This document shows, piece after piece, positions 14,310 to 19,514 of a stretch of DNA of 19,514 nt. The translations under genes were made by a program, and so were the position numbers. The notes below the pieces were generated by a model. The model did not search any database. It saw nothing but the letters and a program-made list of their open reading frames with translations, and was not told the DNA's origin. The first letter of the stretch is position 1. Each line of letters opens with the position of its first letter. Origin of the DNA: Euzebyaceae bacterium (GTDB taxonomy: Bacteria > Actinomycetota > Nitriliruptoria > Euzebyales > Egibacteraceae); assembly GCA_013696915.1 (NCBI GenBank), contig JACCXR010000002.1, forward strand, positions 1 through 19,514, read 5' to 3'.

Positions 14310-15143
14310 CTACTTCAGGAACTTGCTGGTCGTGTTGTCGGCCAGGACGCGCCCGCCGGTCTGGCAGCTCGCGCAGTAGTTCACGGTGTAGTCGCGGTAC
14401 TCCACGGCGCGGACGGTGTCGCCGCAGACCGGGCACGGCTGTCCCGTGCGGGCGTGCACGGCGGCGGGCCGCTCCTTCGATGCGCTCATGTCGGCGCGGG
14501 CACGCTCGGCGGCCAGTCCCTCGTCGACCGCAGCGCGGATCGCCTCGACGACCTTGCGGGCCTCGACGGCGGTCAGTTTGGTCGTCGGCGCGAACGGCGA
14601 CAGCCGGGCGCGGTGGCAGACCTCGTTCGCGAGCCGCCGGCCCACGCCGGCGAGGATGTGCTGGTCGCGGAGGAAGGTGTGCAGCCGCATCGGGTGCCCT
14701 GCGAGCAGCTCGGCCATCAGCGGGTCGTCGACGGTGTCGGCCTCGGGACCGAGCTCGGCGAGCGGCGGCTGCGTCATCGGGTCGCCCGTCACCGCCCACA
14801 CGCCCGCCTTGCGCTCGGTGCCGGCCTCGGTGAGCAGCAGGGCGCCGCGGTCGAAGCTCCAGCGCACGAGCCCACCCTTCGGCCGGCGGGACCTGCCGGC
14901 GTCCGGCCGCAGGCGGCCGCCCTGCATGAGGTGCACGACGTGGCCCGCGTCCCCGAAGCGCAGGACCAGCAGCTTGCCGCGACGCGTCACCCCGTCCAGC
15001 CCGTGGCCGACCGCCGCGTCGATCGGCGGGGCGAAGGTCTTGAGGGCCGCGAAGGACAGCACGTCGACGGCCTGCAGCGTCGCCCCGCCGAGCGCGGCGG
15101 ACAGCCGCTCGGCGTGGGCCTGCACCTCGGGCAGCTCCGGCAC
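14310..15143 (-). CDS. mutM: Fpg/Nei-family DNA glycosylase (MutM-like)
   Basis: A 277-aa base-excision repair glycosylase/AP lyase that removes oxidised bases. The N-terminus (M)PELPEV provides the catalytic Pro2 and Glu3 after Met removal. K57 in RRGKLLVLRF matches the conserved lysine of E. coli Fpg, and GVGRRLANEVCHRARLSPF (about 166-184) is the H2TH region with N173/E174. A C4 zinc finger closes the protein: C237, C240, C257, C260 in CPVC...YCASC, followed by QTGGR. The sequence is divergent in the lesion-recognition loop, so Fpg versus Nei2-like specificity is not settled. GTG 15143 is fixed by the PELPEV motif. It is divergent from greA. Confidence 0.93.
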   Translation of the reverse strand: MPELPEVQAHAERLSAALGGATLQAVDVLSFAALKTFAPPIDAAVGHGLDGVTRRGKLLVLRFGDAGHVVHLMQGGRLRPDAGRSRRPKGGLVRWSFDRGALLLTEAGTERKAGVWAVTGDPMTQPPLAELGPEADTVDDPLMAELLAGHPMRLHTFLRDQHILAGVGRRLANEVCHRARLSPFAPTTKLTAVEARKVVEAIRAAVDEGLAAERARADMSASKERPAAVHARTGQPCPVCGDTVRAVEYRDYTVNYCASCQTGGRVLADNTTSKFLK

Positions 15144-15162
15144 GTCTCCATCCTGCCTCGAC

Positions 15163-15168
15163 TACACT
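15163..15168 (+). promoter_or_regulatory. Probable -10 box (TACACT) for greA
   Basis: TACACT fits TANNNT and lies 58 bp upstream of the greA GTG in the mutM-greA divergent gap. No clear -35. Position supports a greA promoter with a leader of about 50 nt. Confidence 0.4.
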
Positions 15169-15225
15169 GCACCGTCCCCTTCGACCGTCCGCGGCCACGC
15201 CGCGATCCGCGAGGACTCCCAAATC

Positions 15226-15699
15226 GTGACTGAGACCGTCTGGCTGTCCCAGGCTGCCTTCGACCGCCTGACCGAGGAGCTCGAGGAGCTCAAGTCCGCT
15301 GGGCGCCCGCGGGCCTCCAAGGCAATCGAGGTCGCCCGTGCCCACGGCGACATCCGCGAGAATGCGGAGTACCACTCCGCCAAGGAGGAGCAGGGCAAGA
15401 TGGAGGCCCGCATCCGCCAGCTCGAGGAGATGCTCCGCACCGCACAGGTCGGCGACGCCCCCCAGGGCGACACCGTCGCCGCCGGCATGGTGGTGACCAC
15501 GGTGGACACGGACGGCGACGAGGAGAAGTTCCTGCTGGGCAGCCGCGAGGACCGCCCGCAGGGGCTGTCGGTCGTCAGCGCCCAGTCGCCGCTCGGGCGG
15601 GCCCTCATCGGAAAGCGCGTCGGCGAGTACGCGCGCTACAGCGCGCCGGCCGGCACGTTCACGGTGGAGATCAAGGACGTCCGCCCGCTGAACGCCTGA
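15226..15699 (+). CDS. greA: Transcription elongation factor GreA
   Basis: A 157-aa GreA that stimulates RNA polymerase to cleave backtracked transcripts. The N-terminal coiled coil (about 8-75) carries the tip motif HGDIRENAEYHSAKEEQ with acidic D42 and E45, the residues that coordinate the second metal in the polymerase active centre. The C-terminal FKBP-like domain spans about 80-157 (FLLGSRED, SPLGRALIGKRVGE, FTVEIKDV). GTG 15226 gives the usual start; GAGGA lies about ten bases upstream. Its last codons and stop merge into the 83-bp repeat that follows. Confidence 0.96.
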   Translation: MTETVWLSQAAFDRLTEELEELKSAGRPRASKAIEVARAHGDIRENAEYHSAKEEQGKMEARIRQLEEMLRTAQVGDAPQGDTVAAGMVVTTVDTDGDEEKFLLGSREDRPQGLSVVSAQSPLGRALIGKRVGEYARYSAPAGTFTVEIKDVRPLNA

Positions 15700-15865
15700 T
15701 CCGTGGATCGCCGGAGCCCGTCGGAGGTGATTCCCGTGACCTCGAAGGAGGCGGTCGCGCAGCGACCGCCCGTGGACGCCTGATCCGTGGATCGCCGGAG
15801 CCCGTCGGAGGCGATTCCCGTGACCTCGGTGGAGGCGTTCGCGCAGCGACCGCCCATGGAAGGCT
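15681..15865. repeat. 83-bp tandem repeat, two units plus a partial third edge
   Basis: Unit one begins at the greA stop (15698) and unit two at 15781; each opens TGATCCGTGGATCGCCGGAG and they are nearly identical over 83 bp. The edge sequence CCGCCCGTGGACGCC before unit two also appears in altered form at the greA end (15681) and after unit two (15851). Each unit holds the short palindrome GATCC-GT-GGATC. Unit one holds a perfect stem GCGGTCGC-GCA-GCGACCGC (15751-15769); the unit-two stem has one mismatch. The third edge contains the ribosome site of the next gene. This fills the 171-bp gap between greA and the amidotransferase gene. Confidence 0.9.
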
Positions 15866-15870
15866 GAGCC

Positions 15871-16719
15871 GTGTGCCGACTCGCCGCCTACGTCGGGCCG
15901 CCCACCCCCGTCTCGGCCCTGGTCTACGACCCGCCGCACAGCCTCTCCGCGCAGGCGTCCGCCCCGCGCGAGATGCACTTCTCCCGGATCAACGTCGACG
16001 GGACCGGGGTCGCGTGGTGGAACGCGGACCACCCGGAGCCGTTGCGGTACCGCAGCGACCGGCCGCCGTGGGCCGACGCCAACCTGCCCTCGCTGGCCCG
16101 TCGCCTCACCGCGGGGACGCAGCTCGCCGCCGTGCGCGCCGCCACGGCCGGCATCCCGCACGGGACGACCTTCGTCCACCCGTTCGTCCACGGGACCCTC
16201 GCGGGAACGCACAACGGGTGGATCGGCGCCTTCCGGGAGCGCACGGCGCGGCCGCTGCTGGCCACCCTCCCGGACCACCTCTTCGCCGCCTTCGACGGGC
16301 TGAGCGACTCGCTCCTGCTGTTCCTGCTCGCCGTGGCCCGCCTCGAGCGGGACCCCGCTGGCGGGCTCGCCGGCGCGGTGGGCCACGCGGTCGCGTTCGT
16401 GGCCGCCGAGTGCGAGCGCCAGGGCGCCGCGGCGGCGCTGAACCTCGCGATCGCGGGACCGTCGGAGGTCGTGGTCGCGCGGATGAGCCACGAGGCGCCC
16501 ACCAACACCCTCTACACGCTGCGGGACGGCGAGCGGTGGCCGGGCGCCGGCTTGGTCGCCTCGGAGCCGCTCGACGAGGATCCGGGGTGGACGCCGGTCC
16601 CGGACGGCACGCTGGTGCGCCTGTCCGCCGGCGGGGTCGAGAGCCTGCCGCTGCCGGGGCTGTCCCCGGCACCCGATGCGCTCGCACCGGCAGCGGCCGA
16701 CGCCATCCACGACCTTTGA
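15871..16719 (+). CDS. Class II glutamine amidotransferase, EgtC-like
   Basis: A 282-aa Ntn-hydrolase. GTG 15871 is followed by Cys2 (MCRLAAYVGPP), the N-terminal nucleophile; GGAAGG lies seven bases upstream, inside the last repeat edge. Other family features: PHSLSAQASAPRE (22-34), INVDGTGVAWW (40-50, replacing the common VNADGFGVGWY), AAVRAATAGIP and THNGWIGAF (the H-N-G glutamine-site motif). EgtC removes the glutamate from the gamma-glutamyl intermediate of ergothioneine synthesis, but no egtA, egtB, egtD or egtE is in the window, so ergothioneine is a possibility and not a conclusion. Its TGA lies within the first palindrome of the downstream element. Confidence 0.88.
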   Translation: MCRLAAYVGPPTPVSALVYDPPHSLSAQASAPREMHFSRINVDGTGVAWWNADHPEPLRYRSDRPPWADANLPSLARRLTAGTQLAAVRAATAGIPHGTTFVHPFVHGTLAGTHNGWIGAFRERTARPLLATLPDHLFAAFDGLSDSLLLFLLAVARLERDPAGGLAGAVGHAVAFVAAECERQGAAAALNLAIAGPSEVVVARMSHEAPTNTLYTLRDGERWPGAGLVASEPLDEDPGWTPVPDGTLVRLSAGGVESLPLPGLSPAPDALAPAAADAIHDL

Positions 16720-16754
16720 AGGCTAGGCGCAGGTGTTGGCGCCTACCCTTCGAA
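16715..16754. repeat. Palindromic element copy 1 (imperfect), overlapping a stop codon
   Basis: Arms TTTGAAGGCTAGGCGC and GCGCCTACCCTTCGAA pair with one mismatch and one G-T pair around an 8-base loop. The TGA of the amidotransferase gene (16717-16719) is inside the left arm. It is a variant of the perfect palindrome at 16808-16847, and the right edge AACGT is shared by both. Confidence 0.9.
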
Positions 16755-16807
16755 CGTTGCGGGGCCGTTGGGGCCGCCAAGCCTCGGTCCCCGCCCGGCG
16801 CGGCACC

Positions 16808-16847
16808 TTTGAAGGGTAGGCGCAGCATGCTGCGCCTACCCTTCAAA
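16808..16847. repeat. Palindromic element copy 2: perfect 40-bp palindrome
   Basis: A 20-bp arm beginning TTTGAAGGGTAGGCGC is followed directly by its exact reverse complement, with no spacer (centre GCATGC). It lies in a convergent gap, 53 bp from copy 1. The 53-bp spacer has its own possible GCGGGG/CCCCGC stem. It may terminate both converging transcripts, but it lacks T tracts. It resembles REP/BIME-type or non-autonomous repeat units. Nothing else is seen in 16848-16922. Confidence 0.95.
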
Positions 16848-16922
16848 CGTCGGGTGCCTGCGCCCTGCGGAGGCGCGCGACCGGCCGCGGCGCCGGCGAC
16901 CGGCGGCGGGTGGGGCCACGGC

Positions 16923-17261
16923 TCAGCCGGACAACGGCGCCCGCAGCCACGACAGCATCTGGCGGAGCGTGTCGTACGCCACCAGGCGGGCGCTGTCGGT
17001 GCCCTGCTGCTCGGCGCGGTCCACGACCTCCCAGAGCCGTTCGACGGTGCGTGGCCCGAGGGCCAGCAGTGCCTCGGACCCCTCGGCCGCCCACTTCACG
17101 AGCGCGTAGCGCAGGAGCGCGGCGACGGGGACGCCGGTGTCGGCGGCGAGCTGCTCGAACGTCGGGAGCGGGTCCGCGCGGGAGTACTCGGCCACCTCGC
17201 GCTTGAAGTTCGCGTGCGGGTCGTCGTCGTCCCACGTGCCGGTGTAGGGGTGAAGGTCCAC
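16923..17261 (-). CDS. Small conserved protein, probably DUF6027 family
   Basis: A 112-aa acidic protein with no signal or membrane segment. It opens HPYTGTWDDDDPHANFKREVAEYSRADPLPTF, followed by a helical segment that may be helix-turn-helix-like (FEQLAADTGVPVAALLRYALVKWAAEG, about 35-61) and a C-terminal helical part ending LRQMLSWLRAPL. I believe it matches DUF6027, from memory; function unknown. GTG 17261 starts ten bases after the arginine deiminase stop, so the two are co-transcribed. The helix-turn-helix-like part suggests DNA binding or regulation, but this is inference. Confidence 0.78.
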   Translation of the reverse strand: MDLHPYTGTWDDDDPHANFKREVAEYSRADPLPTFEQLAADTGVPVAALLRYALVKWAAEGSEALLALGPRTVERLWEVVDRAEQQGTDSARLVAYDTLRQMLSWLRAPLSG

Positions 17262-17271
17262 CGGCCTGGAG

Positions 17272-18501
17272 TCAGCGGGGCAGCGGGTCGCGGGACGTCG
17301 GGCAGGACATGCAGCGCGGGCCGCCGCGGCCGCGTGGCAGCTCGTAGGAGGAGATCGTCCGCACGGTCACGCCGGCGTCGGCCAGCCTGCGGTTGGTGTC
17401 GACGTTGCGCTCGTAGGCGACCACGGTGCCCGGGCTGACGGCGAGGGTGTTGTTGCCGTCGTCCCACTGCTCGCGGTCGGCGAGCACCTCGTCCTCGCCG
17501 GTGGTGACGACGCGCAGCGCGTCGACGCCGAGCCCCGCGGCGAGCGCCCGGACGAGGTCGGGTTCCTCCCGGACCGACATGCGACCGGCCCGGCCGGGGG
17601 TGATGCGGTACGCGCGCAGCAACTGCTGGGCGCGGGGCCACAGCACGATCGCATCGACGTCCACCACCGTCATGACGGTGTCGAGGTGCATGGTGCCCCT
17701 GGCCTTCGGCAGGTCGACGGCGAGCACGAACTCGCAGACCCCGGCCTCGAACAGCTGGGCGGCGAGGTTCTCGGCGGCGACCGGGTGGCTGCGCTCGGAC
17801 AGGCCGATCGCCACGCAGCGCTCGCTGAGCACGAGGATGTCCCCGCCCTCGATCGTGGCCGGGAAGTACTCGCGGTCGTCGCCGCCGTACCAGAACCCGC
17901 CCGCCGCCTTCCCGAAGTCGGGATGGTGCCGGTAGACCGTCTCCCACAGGCGGCGCTCCGCCTGCCGCGCCGGCTTGTGCATCGGCGAGAGGACCACGCC
18001 GCCCCCGACGCGGGCCGACGGGTCGCGCGTGAAGACGGCGTTGGGCAAGGGCGGCAGGAGGAAGGCCGCCGGGCCGAGCACCCCGCCCACGAAGCCGTCG
18101 GCGGCGCCCGGGACCTCCCGGACGGCAAGCCCGCCGATCAGGTGGCGCACGAGCTCGTCGGGCGGCAGCTCCGCCAGGTGGCCGCGCACGCGGTCGACGA
18201 GCTCGACGCCGCAGGTGTCGACGGTGGCGATGCGCCCGACCAGGTCCTTGCGCACGCCGTCGTCGGCGAGCGTCTCGGCGAGGAGCTCGGCGAAGAGCCG
18301 CACCCTCACGCCCTCCGCGCGCAGCAGCGCCGCGAACCCGTCGTGCTCCTCCTGGGCCTTCGCGACCCAGACGAGCTCGTCGAAGAGCAGCGCGTCCTTG
18401 TTGCCGGGGGTCAGCCGGCGCAGCTCGAGGTCGGGCCGGTGGAGGATCACCTCCCGGAGGCGGCCGACCTCGGACGTCACGGTCAGGGTGCGCTCGCTCA
18501 T
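17272..18501 (-). CDS. arcA: Arginine deiminase
   Basis: A 409-aa arginine deiminase converting arginine to citrulline and ammonia. The guanidino-group-modifying fold shows the full catalytic set: FTRDPS (D160), IEGGDILVL (E218), MHLDTV (H272, D274) and the nucleophile C397 in GRGGPRCMSCP. An N-terminal EVGRLREVILHRPDLELRRLTP and an all-helical insert (about 75-145) match bacterial ArcA. No arcB, arcC or arginine/ornithine antiporter gene is in the window; the only co-transcribed neighbour is the small DUF6027-like gene. ATG 18501 gives the usual start. It is divergent from the NfeD-like gene with a 66-bp gap. Confidence 0.96.
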   Translation of the reverse strand: MSERTLTVTSEVGRLREVILHRPDLELRRLTPGNKDALLFDELVWVAKAQEEHDGFAALLRAEGVRVRLFAELLAETLADDGVRKDLVGRIATVDTCGVELVDRVRGHLAELPPDELVRHLIGGLAVREVPGAADGFVGGVLGPAAFLLPPLPNAVFTRDPSARVGGGVVLSPMHKPARQAERRLWETVYRHHPDFGKAAGGFWYGGDDREYFPATIEGGDILVLSERCVAIGLSERSHPVAAENLAAQLFEAGVCEFVLAVDLPKARGTMHLDTVMTVVDVDAIVLWPRAQQLLRAYRITPGRAGRMSVREEPDLVRALAAGLGVDALRVVTTGEDEVLADREQWDDGNNTLAVSPGTVVAYERNVDTNRRLADAGVTVRTISSYELPRGRGGPRCMSCPTSRDPLPR

Positions 18502-18532
18502 GCCCCGCGAGCGTAGCCACTGCGCCGCCGCC

Positions 18533-18538
18533 TATACT
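18533..18538 (+). promoter_or_regulatory. Probable -10 box (TATACT) for the NfeD-flotillin unit
   Basis: TATACT is near consensus and lies 29 bp upstream of the GTG at 18568, giving a leader of about 22 nt that includes AAAGGGG. A -35 is not clear. Confidence 0.6.
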
Positions 18539-18567
18539 GGCCACCGCGAGCAAAGGGGCGTGACACC

Positions 18568-19077
18568 GTGACGGCGTTCATCCTCATCGGGTCGTTCGGG
18601 CTTGCGCTCCTGCTCATCGGCCTGCTGCTGGGCGACCACCTCGACGGGGTCTTCGACGCGCTCCACCTCGACGCAGCGGCCGGGATCCTTTCCACGCCGG
18701 TCATCGGCGCCTTCTTCGCCGCCTTCGGGTTCGGCGGCGCCATGGCGCTGTCGCGGCCTGAGCTCGGCACCGGGCCGGCGTCCGCGGTCGGGCTCGGCGC
18801 CGGGCTGGCATTGGGGTCGCTCACGGCGGTGTTCATGCGGTCGGTCATGCGGATGAGCACCGACGTCACCCCGCGGACCGCGGACCTCGTCGGCAAGACC
18901 GGCGTCGTCCTCACCCGCGTGCCGGCCGGCGGGCTCGGCGAGGTCCGCGTCGCCCATCTCGGCCAGCAGCTGAAGCTCGCCGCCCGCTGCGACGAGCCCG
19001 TGCCCGCCGGCACCACGGTCGTCGTCGTCGCGGTGGCCTCCGCCACCGCGGTCGTCGTCACCCCGGCCGGCTTCTGA
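18568..19077 (+). CDS. NfeD-like membrane protein with C-terminal OB-fold, flotillin partner
   Basis: A 169-aa protein: three membrane helices (about 3-22, 45-62 and 68-90) followed by a soluble domain of about 105-169 (ADLVGKTGVVLTRVPAGGLGEVRV...TTVVVVAVASATAVVVTP) that reads as the OB-fold of short NfeD proteins. In bacteria such as Bacillus subtilis, short NfeD proteins are encoded with and bind flotillin in membrane microdomains, and a flotillin gene follows here 33 bases downstream. GTG 18568 is supported by AAAGGGG nine bases upstream. Assignment rests on topology, the OB-like tail and the neighbour more than on one diagnostic motif. Confidence 0.8.
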   Translation: MTAFILIGSFGLALLLIGLLLGDHLDGVFDALHLDAAAGILSTPVIGAFFAAFGFGGAMALSRPELGTGPASAVGLGAGLALGSLTAVFMRSVMRMSTDVTPRTADLVGKTGVVLTRVPAGGLGEVRVAHLGQQLKLAARCDEPVPAGTTVVVVAVASATAVVVTPAGF

Positions 19078-19098
19078 CCCCCTGCTTCTGACCCCCTG
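19071..19098 (+). repeat. Exact 14-bp tandem duplication across the nfeD-like stop
   Basis: CTTCTGACCCCCTG occurs twice back to back. The first copy contains the TGA stop of the NfeD-like gene; the second ends just before the GGAAGGA-type ribosome site of the flotillin gene. It may be a recent slippage event that changed the spacing between the two genes. Confidence 0.85.
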
Positions 19099-19110
19099 GA
19101 AGGACCTGCC

Positions 19111-19514
19111 GTGAACCCGCTCGTCGGCACGATCGTCGGCCTCATCGTCCTGCTGATCATCGTGGGCCTCGCCGTCCTGACCCGGGTCAAGGTGGCCGGC
19201 CCGAACGAGGCCTTCATCATCACCGGGCGCAAGGGCCGCCCCGTCCGCAACCCGGAGACGGGCGACATCTCCACCGACATGTCCGGCCAGAAGGTCGTCA
19301 TGGGCGCGAGCGTCTTCGTCGTGCCGTTCGTCCAGCGGCTGCACATCATGGACCTGTCCTCGCGGCGCATCCCCGTGGGCATCCGCGGCGCTGTCTCGGC
19401 CCAGGGGATCAAGTGCGACCTCGAGGGCGTCGCGATCGTCAAGGTCGGCGGCAACGAGGACGCGATCCGCGCCGCCGCCCAGCGCTTCCTCACCCAGCAG
19501 CAGGGGATCGAGGT
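19111..19514 (+). CDS. Flotillin/SPFH-domain protein, 3' part beyond window
   Basis: 134 codons are present with no stop. The N-terminus is a membrane helix (PLVGTIVGLIVLLIIVGLAVL, about 3-23), followed by the SPFH/band 7 domain: RVKVAGPNEAFIITGRKG, then VFVVPFVQRLHIMDLSSRRIPV and DLEGVAIVKVGGNEDAIRAAAQRFL. This matches the flotillin/YqiK type and not stomatin. Flotillins scaffold membrane microdomains and work with NfeD proteins. GTG 19111 is preceded by a GGAAGGA-type site. The expected C-terminal coiled coil lies beyond the window. Confidence 0.93.
   Translation, partial: MNPLVGTIVGLIVLLIIVGLAVLTRVKVAGPNEAFIITGRKGRPVRNPETGDISTDMSGQKVVMGASVFVVPFVQRLHIMDLSSRRIPVGIRGAVSAQGIKCDLEGVAIVKVGGNEDAIRAAAQRFLTQQQGIE

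Noticed and set aside
15636..15857. 73-aa minus-strand ORF with a repeating peptide (GGRCA.AS.EVTGI.SDGLRRSTDQA)
   Set aside because: The peptide repeat only mirrors the 83-bp DNA repeat; the start has no ribosome site and part of it is antisense to greA.
15698..15863. CRISPR-like array
   Set aside because: Only two adjacent long units without spacers; no cas genes in the window.
13993..16710. 905-codon minus-strand open frame spanning mutM, greA and the amidotransferase gene
   Set aside because: It is antisense or out of frame to three well-supported genes and includes translated repeat sequence; its composition is Arg/Gly/Pro-rich noise.

Overview
This window is very GC-rich chromosomal DNA, probably from an Actinomycetota bacterium. 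The support is the strong G/C bias at third codon positions, frequent GTG and TTG starts, a Streptomyces-like PHO box, and characteristic gene types: PIN-PhoH fusion, DUF4032 protein, F420-type PPOX protein and EgtC-like amidotransferase. A deep lineage such as Thermoleophilia or Acidimicrobiia is possible, but the sequence alone does not settle it.

Layout. 1-3052 (minus): DUF4032 kinase-like protein, crotonase, then class II fructose-1,6-bisphosphatase glpX, which runs off the left edge. 3053-3200: a divergent regulatory region with a two-unit PHO box and a perfect inverted repeat in front of phoU (3201-3905, plus). 3930-6576 (minus): a SixA-like phosphatase and a PIN-PhoH ATPase in tandem, then an unrecognised 212-aa protein with an internal repeat. 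6821-9385: a LysR regulator divergent from a small membrane ORF, a PhzF-family protein and a PPOX protein. 9393-12099 (minus): MFS transporter, cis-prenyltransferase and an RmlC-like sugar epimerase.

12116-14310 looks like a decaying accessory patch. It holds a GT87-like membrane glycosyltransferase broken by two frameshifts, a RelBE-type toxin-antitoxin pair with an odd overlap, and a frameshifted remnant of an amidohydrolase C-terminus. The TA pair and remnant lie between two imperfect direct repeats matching the 3' end of mutM/fpg, which could be the scar of an old insertion.

14310-19514 is mostly intact: mutM (minus), greA (plus), an EgtC-like amidotransferase (plus), arginine deiminase plus a small partner (minus), and an NfeD-like/flotillin membrane pair (plus, cut by the right edge). 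Two repeat elements sit here: an 83-bp tandem repeat between greA and the amidotransferase gene, and a pair of palindromes (one a perfect 40-bp palindrome) in the convergent gap after the amidotransferase gene. No tRNA, rRNA, CRISPR array, integrase or transposase was recognised. The strongest leads are the palindrome pair, the 83-bp repeat, the PHO-box arrangement and the mutM-flanked patch.
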